From the NCBI RefSeq assembly GCF_963678635.1, contig NC_087065.1, positions 48,486,381 through 48,550,380 of the forward strand: a stretch of 64,000 nt of DNA, read 5' to 3'. The notes beneath the pieces are model-generated. The model made no database searches. It had not been told where the DNA came from and saw only the letters and a list, made by a program, of their open reading frames with translations. Position 1 is the first letter of the stretch, and each line of letters begins with the position of its first letter. This document shows, one piece after another, positions 21,886 through 33,763 of this stretch. Source of the stretch: Symsagittifera roscoffensis. Lineage: Eukaryota; Xenacoelomorpha; Acoela; Convolutidae. The position numbers were made by a program, and so were the translations under genes.

Positions 21886-22278
21886 GTGACGTGCGAGAGG
21901 GTGTTAGGCTAAAAGACTAAGTTGTGTGACATGTGTGTTGTGTTATGTTATGTTATGTTATGTGTTATGTTTTTAAGATCTTGGGTAAGAGGGGGTTAGT
22001 GACCATGAACAACTGAATGACGATCTTAGGAATAGATCCACAGTTTGGACTGTCCAATTTTAGGTCGAATTCCAAAATTTTAGAAACCGATTGATTTTAA
22101 TAAATTTCGGGACAAAAATCTTTTTATCTGACTGTTTTTGAATGAATTTTAACAAGAAGTTGAGGTGAAACTGACAAGTGTGATATTCGTGACCTCTTTT
22201 ATAGATCCTGATTGATTATTTAATTGCTCACTTGAGTCAAACCTTGGAATCAAATTAAATCGAACCTGAAAGAACAGA
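21886..22278 (+). other. Spacer between pol and ORF3, element A
   Basis: About 390 non-coding bases, collinear with 51252-51657 of B. It holds a (TTATG)n pentanucleotide tract at about 21938-21970. No clear TTTCAG acceptor lies just before ORF3, so how ORF3 is expressed (readthrough, internal initiation, splicing) is open. Confidence 0.6.
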
Positions 22279-25200
22279 ATGGATAATTTCAACTTGGATG
22301 AATTGATGGACCTGGCAGAGGCATATGTAGGACCGATGATAGATGCGATCTATCGTCGGCTAATGGATCGAGACTTGGCTCTGGAGGACCCAGAGGTAGT
22401 CATGTTGCTGACCGCCCTGATAAACATCTTGGGGCATGGCAACCGTGGGTACCGCCCCACGGAAGTCCTATTGATGGCAGCATACGGAGAGAGGGGAGTA
22501 CTAGACCGACCAAACATGAGAGTGAGGAGGTGGAGAAACGGGGCTCTCTCAGGGAGTGACTTGGCGAATGAGCCTGGATTGGGAAGTTCTAGGACTTACC
22601 AACCAGGTGAAATGCCTATGCCCTCCAAGCCCAAACCTGGGCTGACGAGAATGCATCAGGAGATGAACAGCGAGGCTGCCTCGTCTAGTTCACCACTGAG
22701 AGCAACTGTGCCACCAAAGAGGGCGAAAGTAGAACAAAAGGTTCAGACGAAGCAAACCATGCAAGATCTGGATGGGATAAAGGACGAACTGGAAAGGACG
22801 AAAAGGGAGCTGGACGAGATGACTAAGACCATGCTCAGTACGGAGGAAGATAGGGACATGTGGAAGAGGTTGTTCGAGGACTGCAGCAAAAAGCAGAGCG
22901 AAGAGATTGAGCGCTTGAGGCGGGATTACAAAGAGCGGATGGCTTTGACAACGGCCGTGGAGAAGGTGATACCTGCAAGGAGTATTCCTCGTGGGCAGTC
23001 CCCGATGGAGCTCTTGACGCCTCGAGAAATGAGCCAGACAACGGAGACACGACTCCCGACATCAACAGGTCGAGTGACAATCCCGGACCCTAGTGACATC
23101 TTGGGTGACCCAGTCGTGGAACAAACGGTGAGGAAGCTGATAGAGACAGCTGGACGACTAGTCGCCCGCAAGAATGCGCCAGGTTCCGGGGTGTCTGCAC
23201 CCTATGGAACGATCGATGACACGGCCAGAGTACGACTCTCCCAAACCGTGATCAGACAGGGAGTTAGCGACACGACGCCAACAATAGGGAGCTCTAAAGC
23301 CCCGGAGAGAAGATTACAGAAGATGCCAGCGAAGAAAGTGTCACGTGTGATAGACGTACAAAAGAATAACCAGTTGAGATATAACTTCACGGGAGTCCCG
23401 GGGAAAAACCCGAGAGCTTGCTTCAATCGAGCGACTTGGAACCCGGCAGTAAACCTGCAGCAACCGCCACTGGGGACATCACATCTCATACTGGGAGACA
23501 GCTTGGTCAGAGTACTCTCGAACTTGAGGGCCTCTTGGGTCACCACGGTGATGGCCTTCGGAGGCGCGACGATAGCCCATTTATATCGGATGGTGAAACT
23601 AATGAATCCAGGGAGGATCCCCAATGTGATGATCCTGGTTGGAACGAATAACATCTCTAGAGGTTCGGATGAGCAGGAAGCACTATGGGAATCGATGATG
23701 GTGTGATTGTTTACTACTCTCTGGCAGAAATTCAACTGCGCGGTGCTGACCGTTTGCACTGTGCCGATGAATACAAGGAGCTTGACGGCAGCAGGGAGAA
23801 GGCACAACGAAGGAGTGGTCAGGTGGAATAATATCTTGAGGAATCTCGCAAGTCGGAATGCCGGAAGAATGATCCTCATGGACATCGAACATGAGTTGAG
23901 AGCTATGGATCAGGCCAGACTGACCACGGCCGGCATCCACTTCAATAGTATAGAAGGACAGGCTTGGTTGAATCGAGTCTTCCAAGAGCGGTTGGATGAG
24001 TTGGAAGTCGAACTCTTTGACACAGGAGTGCTAAAGGAGGAAGGAACATCGAATGAAACGGTGATTACCACCTTTTTGCCTCCTAGCCTAGAAACACGCT
24101 TGGGGACGGTCCCGGCCGTCACGAACTATAGACAGCAGAGCTCCAGCGAACCAGGTCAAAGAACAGACGTTCAAGATCGATTGCGAGAAGCGCCGGTGAG
24201 GAGGACCATTCATCCTAGGAGAAGACTAGGGCCTGTCAACCCGATGAAAGAGAAAACAAGCACGTCTAGATCAGACACGAGATCAGAGACGACAAGTACC
24301 AGTCGAGAGGAGAGACGCCCGGATAGAGGCTCGTTGATGTGGTCAATGCCCATACCATCTCCCTGGCCTGTGTACAAGGACGAGCTAATGATGCTGGATC
24401 TCCAGAGGGTGAGCTTCATCGAGGATGCCAGGAGGATGCTGAATGGAGCGAGGCTATCCGTCAGTAGACTGTACTCGATAACAGGCGTAGACTGGTTGAT
24501 AGCCGCTGGCATAAACTTCAGCTCCACGACGGCCTTGAGATTTGCTGACCTAGAGAGACTGCCCTCTAACAACACAATGGGACCAGTGAACGCAAGACCA
24601 TTGCAGGACGTGAGGTTGAATCATGATGAAGGGAATCGAGAAGAGAGACCGGGAAGATTTCTGACAACGAGGGCGCCGATTGGACAACATGTGAAGATGT
24701 TCCGGCAGGTGGCGACACCCCCGAGTCATGTGAAAGATAGAACATACCCGAAACAAGTGAGTCAAGATGGTGACGTCCAAAGGTACGGCGGATTGACAGC
24801 GATAAAGAAAGATGAGACCATCTTTGCCGCGTACAACAAAGCAGAAATGAGGAAGGCCAAGATTATGATAGTAGCGAATTCAGAGTTCGTGTACACTTCC
24901 AAGACTCTGTTTTGGCCGGATGTCATAATGTTGGCAGCGGTCGACCTGGACCTACTGCAAGCCGTATCTCTGGCAATAGGGGTACAAAGACAGACGGACA
25001 TGAACCCAGTCACGATCGTGTTTGCTGGCATCAATGACCACTTGCACAGAAGAGGTTTTCTGAGCAGACTCAGAGATCCTACAATGGCAGAAAATGCTGT
25101 TTGGCCAGCAATAAAGGATATCCTGGAGTCAATGGGTGAAGTGGTGGATGCGACGAAGAAGGGGTCGTTCACCAAGGTGACACCGAGAGTAGTGTTCGCG

Positions 25201-28200
25201 CTGTCTCCGGGGTATGCATGTCTCCCGGATGGATTGAAATTCGTATATGCGATCGTGACCTTGCTTTAGGAAGGGAAATATGATGTGATCATATCGGCCC
25301 CAAATCGCATGATAGAGATGGAGAACCTGAGACCACTCAGGGCTGAACTACCTGCGGTGTGGTCAGATATCTCGAACGCGATGAGAGGATTCAAGGACAA
25401 TGTGCTGCACATGTTAGTGTTGGATGAGGTGCTGGGGTTGGAACTGTCCAATTTCAGTCGACAGCTCAAACTTAAACCGGGGATAGACGACGACCATGGA
25501 GTGATCATAGCGATATCGAACTACTTATGGTTCCGAGCAATGGAAGTGACAGGTGAAAAAGCGAGGAGGAAAAGTTCCAAGGAGACTAGAGCTCATTTGG
25601 AGGCGATGGTTTTGAGGACCAAACCGGAGGCCAAACAGTGGTTACATCTGAGTTCTCGAGTAGCGGCATTGGGTGCAGATGCTTTTGAGCAAGGCCCCAT
25701 AATGATTAAGAAGATCCATGCCTACTTGTTGAATGAGGTGAACCTAGCCGAAAATGCTGAAGACAAGACGGCTGAGTTTGTGAATAGAATGTGCCAGATT
25801 ACCTTGGAAACCTTCTGGACCCAGGAAGTGAAGGGGGAAGGAGGCTTTGAACGGACAGATAGCATGCTGTAAGGGTTGGGAGCCGGATGGGCCGCGTCCT
25901 TCTTGGCGAAAAATTACCTGAAAGTTTCTCATTACTTGATAAAAGAATTCCTCCAAGCAGTAGTGGAAGTATCAATTGTGGAGCTACTAGCCTTGTTCGT
26001 GACGTTTGGAGCAGAGAGTTTCGTGAAAGGACCGGCGGTTCTGCTAACCGAAGGAGTTCAGAACCTGCGGTTAGATGGGCTTCTAACGTTGATTGCGATT
26101 ACCCACGGAAACTTGGGAGGATTAATGAAGCTGACACGTTGTCCAGAGCAGATGAGAGAGAAGGTGAGAAAATTGGACATGAAGAAAGCCACGGACTCGT
26201 GGAATAAGATAAGAGACCTGAGACACACTCTTATCCAGTATCTCTTACAGCAAAATCGCTTTGGAACGGGAGATGATGAGACTATCGAAAGAGAAGAAGA
26301 TGTGAGACGACATGTTGGGGGCATGCCCCTACTAACCGACCTGAGCTTGACTATGAGGACCGATCCCTTAGCGTTGATCAGAGGAGCCACGGAGTTTGTG
26401 ACAGTGATCTATGGACCAGCAGTCACATTTGCGTTCCCTGATGTTAAGGTGGAGGCGTATAGGAGGTCGGTGCTGCACCTGAACCTCATATCAGCAGTGG
26501 ACGGTAGTGCGCTGAACTGGTGTGAGCAACACGTGTTGCGGGAGCTCATGAGCGAAAATCTGTTGTTTGCGAAGATATCAGAGCCAGAAATGACAGTCAT
26601 CAATTTCACCGATCACTTCCGTGATCGCATGGGAGAAGTAGAGAGAGGGCACATCGAGGTGTTTCCGAAGCTTTGGAATCTGAGCCCCTATGATAAAACG
26701 AATGGTGAGATAACCAGAGTTCCTCGTCTCACTGCAGCAAATCACAAGGTGAGAGAAGAGACGAAAGATTGGCGTGATTACGAGAAGCTGCCGGAAGAAA
26801 TCCCTGAATTCCCTCTGATAAGAAGGATGTTGCTCGGAGCAGTCTCCGTGGTACAAACTCCTAGGTTGAGAGCATTTGAAACTAATGAAAGGAGAATAGG
26901 GAAATTCGTGGGAACGATGGATCCATACTTTGTGGGGAGGAATGCCGCCGTGTTACAGTACACACGATTTGCCTACACGGATCAAGCGACGAGAAGGCGA
27001 ATAAGCAACGCCGCGACTCCCAAGCCTGGAGGATTTGACGAGGAATGGGCGGGACTAGGCTTAGCGCCTATGAAGATGAGAGGCAGGACCAAACTGTCTG
27101 AGGCCTCCTTGATCCTGACTAGTGTGAAACCGGAATTGCAAATGGGAGAAACGTTGCAGGCGAGAACCTTCCTAACACCATTCGGCTGTGAGGAAATCAA
27201 AGTGGTCCATGGAGAAGAGGAAGATGGATCGGCTGGCACGCTGATCATACCAAAATTTCCGGAAGGGGCCGACAATGAAAAGCAAGGACCCTCAAGCTCG
27301 AAGAAGGATATGTCAGAAGCAGATGACGGGCAGGGAGGAAGCCGTCAAGCGGAAGAACCCATGCAACAAGATGCAAATCAAGCTGGTGGGGAAGATGACA
27401 GTGCATCGACAGGAGGAATATCCAGCCTGGATTTCAATTTCTTCGGTAATCTTGAGAACAACGCGGATACGTTGGAGGCGACTGAGCCAGCAGATGAAGG
27501 CACTCCGACACTGGAACCTCCGTCAGCCTTTACAGAAATGAAACGGAATTTGCCGGAGAGCAGCTCTCCTGGCAATTCGAGAAATAACGAACAAAGAATC
27601 CTCATGGAATCACCTAGGAGAAGAAGAATAGAAGGCTCTGCCAGAGTACCTTTCTTGGGAACGTTGCCCGAAGAAGAGTGGGAAGTATATCACCGAGACC
27701 ATGAAAGTAGGACGGGATGTAGATTGGACAGAGTGGCGTTCATGGAAGAAGTCTGGACAGTGGTTCAGAGCTATGGGACCCAGTCGATTTTGATAGTAGG
27801 TCTCAACCGACCATTGTTGCGGGAAGTCCTTGAGAAACTTGACGAGTGTGAAGGGAGACTGAGTGAGTTGTTGATCGACTCGGCCACTGATGAAAGTGAA
27901 GCGAATTCTCCCATCAAGATTACACCGCAGGACGATAAAGGAGAGGTGGTGTATCTGTCAAGAACCAGGAGGGGAACGATGCGATCGAAATTGGTGATTG
28001 ATAAAATCAACGAGATGAAGATGAAGTTAGGCAGCAAAGTGATGCCGAGGAGAGTAGGAAAGACGAAGGTGGATTCAGAGATATCAATGAAAGCTGTCAA
28101 TTCAGCGAAACGAAAACGAGTCGAAGAGGCCATGGATTTGGGACAAGGTGATTATCAATTGCCTGGCACGGACAGAATGTTAACCGATGTAGCGATGTTG

Positions 28201-28892
28201 CCACCCATTCTCATGGCGGGGATAAAGTCAACAGGTTACAAATCCAAAAGGAGTGACCGCACTCTGACTGGAGCAACCTTAGAAATGGAAATACTTAGCC
28301 AATGTGGAGAAAGCACGATGAAAGACTTTAAACCATCTCCCATGAACCACGGAAAGGGAAGTGTCGCAGGACAACTAGTACCAGTGGAGTATAACCGACT
28401 GACAGTGTCGGAGACTGTGTCAATAGATGAACCCGCCGGTGGATACATGGAGATGTTAGAATACCGTAACTCGGCTAGAGGATATGTGATGGCTCTGGAA
28501 GACAAGGGTACCATGGAGGGTTATCTGGAGATGATGTTGCGAGGCACCACCCTCAAGCAGAAGGCGTACGGGACTCTAGCGTCGTCTGAGATGCAGGCGG
28601 AAACGATTGAACAATTAGTGAGTCTTCCATGGGAAGCAGTGGTGTTGAAGTACTTTGAAGAGGAAATGAGGACCACGCCAAGAATACACGCTCTCATGGC
28701 AGTACCATAGGTGAGAACCGAATTACAACTGAGGTTCGCCTGGTGCATGATGGGATTAAATCGCGGGGAATATGACTCAGAAGAAAGGAAAAGGTCAAAA
28801 GAAGAAAAATATTCCTGATGACCAACCTGAGGGATCTGATAATCCAGGAAGGAATGGCAGTAGCGTGCGTGAAGCGGAGAGATGCTCTCTGA
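22279..28892 (+). pseudogene. ORF3, giant third coding region with SGNH domains, element A
   Basis: Starts at ATG 22279 (MDNFNLDELMDLAEAYVGPM) and stays in one frame to 28710, broken only by point stops at 23704, 25267, 25870 and 28708. A one-base loss near 28807 follows, then a TGA at 28890-28892 shared with B. Domains in order: conserved N-terminus; coiled coil (about 22770-22950); SGNH-hydrolase-type domain with LILGDSLVRVL (Ser, codon 408), GGATI, VGTNNISRG (codon ~457) and AGIHF (codon 551 is Ala, where B has Asp); a basic P/S/T-rich spacer; a second SGNH-like domain (KIMIVANSEF ... IVFAGINDHLHRRG, about 24800-25500); then about 1,100 unassigned residues with an acidic disordered patch near 27270-27560. 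No membrane anchor is evident. The coding nature is supported by conservation with B and the C remnant. The function is unknown. Confidence 0.75.
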
Positions 28893-28916
28893 TTCATTCG
28901 TTTCCTGATAGAGCAG

Positions 28917-28923
28917 ATTTCAG
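28917..28923 (+). promoter_or_regulatory. Possible splice/trans-splice acceptor before ORF4, element A
   Basis: ATTTCAG sits 25 bases after the shared TGA and 26 bases before the first ATG of ORF4 (28950). It is identical in element B (58093-58099). Confidence 0.35.
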
Positions 28924-28949
28924 TACCAGCATTGAACACCTGTGTCAAG

Positions 28950-31227
28950 ATGCTGAGGGAGGGCGATGAACGAGCAAAAGCCTTACTCTTGCTAGCATTG
29001 CTGGATATGCATCAAAGCAAGCCGATGAGAGTGAATATGAAAGAACCCGAGGAGTTAGAGCCCATGAGGGAGATAGTCCATGTGGGAGACTTTCAAACAA
29101 GGAGCTGAGACTCACTAAAGAATCTATGGGGGCACTACCGAAATCCAGTGAGTACTGTGGACCGATCAAGAAGAAGTCGTACAGCTACGTGTCCGGAATC
29201 ATAGTGATAGCGTGCAACCCTTTCCTGAGTGAAAACATACGCGATTGCTTCTTTGATTACGAGCAGGCAGTGTTGCTAAGGTTCTGGACGTCAAGAATTG
29301 TAACAATTAAGAGCGCTAATAATCCGCAGACCAAATTGGGACTGGTCTTGGAAGAAGAGGTGACTGCACCTTCCGTACCAAAATCCGACAAAAGAGTGGA
29401 GTTTGGGTTGGGATTCTCAGATGAACTACTGAGAACGAGCGTGATGGTAGTGTGGGAACTGATGAGACCATCATGGTGTCCTGGTCCCAATGCTGACTCG
29501 ATATTACGGGCGGCACAAGATGTGCAGAGAGAGCTGAACGCAGACTGTTACCTGCGTGACCTTAACATCATATATAATGTGATGATAACAGCCTCTAGGA
29601 GCAAGGGGGAAGACAAATTGGAGTTGCCTGGCTGGGGACCAGAAGACTGGGTCAAACCTGGTAGCTGTCTGGTGGAAGTCTGTCGACTGGAAGATAACGT
29701 TTGTGGAGGTCTGGATTGTGTGATATTGTTTGGGAATGTCGTGATGAAAGCAAGGACTGAAACGGAACTGATCGCAGATTGCCATGGAGGAACCGAGATG
29801 AATCTAGTGGCTGCACTAGGATTCTACAGCATGTTTGGTTCTTTAGAGTCACTATTGAATCTAGAACAGAGACATGAGATGGTCACAGCCATCAGTGTAG
29901 AAGTGTTCCCAGGAGTTTTGCAAACTGAGCAGAAGCATATAGGAAAATGGAGGGAAGCAATCGAGGCAGAAATGAACATCAGACACTTATTGTAGACCAT
30001 CGGGAGCACGTTATTTGGTGGGATCGACATTGGCTCCAATGTGCAAGAGCAGATACCCGGTGCATTTCGTAGCTGTGGATGTAAAGAGTACGAGAACGAT
30101 CGTGGATCAAGCCTTCTCAGTGCCAAAGTGTGTGAGACTAACGAAAATGTCCGAAAAATCTTACGAGTTGCTATGTAAGATGTTCTCAGCAGTTCCAGAG
30201 AGAACAAAGGAGGAGTTGGAATCGATACTGGGAAGGAAGTTCATGGGATACGTGAGTGGGAACTTCAGTGACTTTGAAAGACCGAAACAGAGAGGATCAA
30301 CCGTTACAGATTACAATACAGTAGACGAGAATGATGAAGTCCACCGAGTGATGATGGAAGTGGAACCATTACTGGAAGCTTCGGGAAAGCGTAATCGGAG
30401 GAGCATCATGTTGACACATGACGAGTTTCCCTGCCACTGCTTGCTGCAGACCTGGTGGTATCCCAAGCGTAGTAATCTGGTGTTGATCTGGGACTCTGGA
30501 GAGCTGCTCTCCATGAGTTTACCAGACTCATCACGGCCCATAACGATAGTGATAGTGGGAGTTATGATGGCGGTACGATGGCTGGAGGCTCATGTGAGAG
30601 AAAACAATAAACAGGAGGCACCAACGAGAGAACAGTTGCAGAAATTGGATTGTCTAAAAGATTTACATCTTTTTGAGACAATGTGCAAGATTCTAAACAT
30701 TCCGATGGAAGTGAAAAAGATATGGGCAAGAAGACTATTGATGCCATGGTTCAGAGCTAACATGACTACATGGTTACGATTATGCCAAAAAGCATATGTC
30801 GAAGCACGGCAGAGTATACAGTGGATATCTACTGGACTTTGGAACAGGAGCTTTCAAGCGAGCTTTCGTGACTCATCGGAATGCAGTGACCACAGCTGTA
30901 AAAAGAATTTCCAGGACAAGTGAACGTAGTGGAAAGGAGAAAGAAGAGATGTTGAAGGAAGATTTGGAGAGAAATGTGACGTTGTGTCTCCACAACAGCT
31001 TCTGCCGGAACAGAGAATCTAACGTGGATCCCCTACCGTGTTGCTAACAGAGGGTAGAAGAGCAGAAGTGTTGGAGGACTGCTTCCAACAGCGTCAGAAT
31101 AGCTAACGATGTGTTGCAAGACACAGAAACTGAAAGTGCAGAGTCAGTGTCACAGGAGGAAGAGATGGAACATTGGCAAATGGCCGAAGAACAAGATGCA
31201 AAAAGAAAGAAAATTAGAAGAACTTAG
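28950..31227 (+). pseudogene. ORF4 (C-terminal part of the third coding region), element A
   Basis: Begins at ATG 28950 after the shared TGA; the upstream codons are also conserved, so it could be a continuation of ORF3. Frame changes fall near 29070, 30000 and 30770, and a TAA at 31045. The last frame ends at TAG 31225-31227. Recognisable conserved blocks are FDYEQAVLLRFWTSRIVTIK, VELPGW-type, DQAFSVPKCVRLTKMSEKSY, HDEFPCHCLLQTWWYPKRSN and NSFCRNRESNVDPLPCC. Element C retains the last three in diverged form. The cysteine-rich tail could be structural. I do not recognise a family. The stretch LIWDSGELL ... ITIVIVGVMM recalls SGNH block spacing, but weakly. Confidence 0.65.
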
Positions 31228-32005
31228 AAGTTTTAGAACTTCTAAACGACGAAATGAAGAGAAACAAAAGAGTGACGAAGAAGAAGAATTTAAAACTCAG
31301 AATTGTTTTATGTGTGTGAAAAAACTCAAGTGAGAAACCAAGCAACCAAGTTGTAATTGAAAACTGAAACCTTTAGTTGAGTTCTGAACATTAAAGAATT
31401 TGTTGCATTTATAAATTTGCATTTTGATTTTAGTTAGTGGCTTTAGAGACACTTACTATTTATTTAGAAAGGCTTGATTAAAGAGTATAATTAAATATTC
31501 CAGCCTGCATGACTGTTTTTAATCATCTAGGAGAACTGATCACTTTGTGGTGACATGAAAGGCTTGGGTATTCTCTTGAAGAGAGAGATTGTTTCATTGT
31601 TCTTTCTAACCACAGAGTTCCTTAGTTTTAATATTCAGGACAATAATAAGCAAGATTTCCGAAGAGAAGAAGCATAGTAGGATAGTTTTAGCTTGTTGGT
31701 TGGCAGGACTGTCCTGCAAACCAACATCTTTTAAAATCTAAGAGAAAAAGTTTTAAATCAGGACATTGACGTTGGAAGTCAGAAAAGATGTTTTTATCTT
31801 AAGTCATATCCTCAATTTGCAGATTAGTGAAAAAATTGGAAGGCTATAGTGATGTAGTACGACGCCATTTATATTCTGCAGTGAGTCGATATGACGCGGA
31901 TAAAAGTAATTTCGTGCATTTTGTAAATTCTGTTCGATGACACTGTACCAATTTTACGAACATTGCGAGATTCAATGGGTTATTGACCGTACTGTCCGGG
32001 GAGTA
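31228..32005 (+). other. 3' untranslated region and polypurine tract, element A
   Basis: About 780 non-coding bases, collinear with 60397-61219 of B. It ends in GTCCGGGGAGTA (31994-32005), directly abutting the TGTGACATTC start of the 3' LTR, the position expected for the polypurine tract that primes plus-strand synthesis. Confidence 0.75.
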
Positions 32006-32909
32006 TGTGACATTCGACCAGAATGGACGAAAATGCAGATTCGAAATTTTAGCAGCTACCTTCCGAATTAGCAGTTTTGAAGGATTAGCAGTGTTATTGG
32101 AACGATTAGCCAAACGGTGAAGGCTAGAATATTCTGGTGTTTCAAATTTTTAAATTTTCGAAGTATGACGTCATATTTTTGCGAAACGTCAGAAACGACC
32201 ATTTTGGCAGAAAACCGAATTAAAACACAACAACAACAACAGCAGTTGCCACGATAACAACGAAAAAACTTATAATCGGAATTAGAGACGAGCAGAAATA
32301 GCAGAGACCGTTCCGAGTTGCAACTATTGTGTCGCTACAATAGTTGCAAGGCGGTTGCGAACAACGGTGAAGGGTAGAAGATAGCTTTCCGGAAGAAAAT
32401 TAGAGGTCTTATTTCCCCGGATTCAAGAATCCGGAGGGTCTCGGGACTGAAACTCATAGCATTTTATACAAATTTTTAGCTTCCCTATCATATCCTGAAT
32501 TGAATTTAATTAACATCTGAATTAATTTTGCTAGGATGAGAAGCTAGGAGTTGAGGGGAAAGGGTTGATCCATCTTCGATGGAGATGATGATTTTTATCT
32601 ACTGAACAAAAACAATAATAATTCAATAAATAGTAGTAACCCTGATTTTAGGAGTGTTCTCGTGGTCTGGGGATACTGAGACCCAGCCATGAGCTCACTG
32701 ATTTTGCATGTAATTAAGTTAATTTGAGCGTTCTGGTCGAAGCCGGAGAACAGTAACGTTTTTGTCTACCCGATGATGAAAAGACCATCAAAAGAACTGG
32801 CTTGGTAGAGACGGTGAAAAGCATGTAGAGCTCTGTGTAGACGTTGGCCAGTCGTGTTAGAACCTAGCTTTATTTTCCGTCGATATGTATCTTCCGGGCG
32901 AATGCTACA
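32006..32909 (+). repeat. 3' LTR of element A
   Basis: A 904-bp LTR from TGTGACATTCGACC to AATGCTACA, a TG...CA structure. The conserved hairpin is at 32318-32349. It is joined directly to a truncated C-family LTR. Confidence 0.85.
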
Positions 32910-33330
32910 AGTTTGTAATCAAAGAATTCTAGCAAAGGAAATGAGTTTTGACTCTAGAATTGAGTTTTGGAAATGGACCATTGGGAGATCTCAGCTGTCC
33001 ACCTCTCCACTGAGGGTTCTCTGGTCCATTTCTTACTTGTGTTTGCTTTACTCGCAATCGCTCTTCTTCCTGTTCAGGATAGGACAGCTCTACTCTCGTG
33101 TGATTTTTTTTACCTGGAAATTGCGAATAGCAATTTCCCGCTGCTTTTTTTCGACTACTTTCCCGCGATTGTCATTCGATTGTTCTGATCTTGCAATTCT
33201 GAGATTTGCAGTTGTCGCGAGAAAGTTGAGCATGACAGGCTCAATTAGAATTTTTGAAAAAATACATTTGACCCCAAAATTACGTTGTTCGTATTGCTCA
33301 AGGTCAACTTCCAAATACGACCGACTGGCA
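32910..33330 (-). repeat. 3' LTR of element C, truncated
   Basis: Starts at TGCCAGTCGG (33330 downward) and matches the 5' LTR at 46354 for about 420 bp, then is cut where the 3' LTR of element A ends. Confidence 0.75.
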
Positions 33331-33763
33331 CATTTCCCCGGACTCAAAATCGATGTCCTCATCGCGTGTTGCCGTCTGCCAGTGAATTCCCAGAATGTTG
33401 AGTGTTGCTCAAGATACAGTGCCAGTGATCATTTACAGAAGTTTGCAGCAGATCTAACTTTATCTACACCCCAAATTCACAACCATGTAAAATTGTCACA
33501 CTATCGCCGAACAGCAATCAAAATTTGCATACACCTGCACCTTAAATTTCCGCTTTACAAGCTAATGATTAAAATTTCTTTTGTTTTATCCAATCGGAAA
33601 AATTTCATGCAGCAATTTGATTTACATAATATTTATAGCATATTGTTAACAATATATCGTTTCGTCAAAATTTCTTTTTCGTGACCTCAGATTTCATCCG
33701 AGTTCACACTCGAGCCCTTTCCTTCCTTCTCAAGACTCAAGAAACCCTCATTGAGCCCCCTGC
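33331..33763 (-). other. 3' untranslated region and polypurine tract, element C
   Basis: AT-rich non-coding sequence after the ORF3 remnant. On the minus strand it ends GTCCGGGGAAATG (33343-33331), directly before the LTR start. This is the same GTCCGGGGA core as in A and B, although the neighbouring LTRs differ. Confidence 0.7.

Larger units (their letters stand above)
10373..32909 (+). mobile_element. Element A: giant Ty3/gypsy-type LTR retrotransposon, defective
   Basis: A 22.5 kb element with an LTR at each end (10373-11254 and 32006-32909), a leader, gag, protease, RT, RNase H, truncated integrase, Pol C-terminal extension, giant ORF3/ORF4, polypurine tract and 3' LTR. The protease-RT-RNase H-integrase order is that of Ty3/gypsy. 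Two large deletions are evident against C and B: about 0.75 kb between protease and RT, and about 0.88 kb in integrase. Many point stops add to these, so it cannot be autonomous. The 5' LTR lacks its terminal bases, and no clean target duplication is visible because the left flank was rearranged. Confidence 0.85.

Noticed and set aside
28711-28923. Intron with donor GTGAGA (28711; GTAAGA in B) and acceptor ATTTCAG
   Set aside because: The protein is conserved right through it, and donor and acceptor phases differ (0 versus 1), so splicing would break the frame.
25876-31227. ORF3/ORF4 as an envelope glycoprotein
   Set aside because: No signal peptide, fusion peptide or long C-terminal hydrophobic anchor could be seen in A, B or C.
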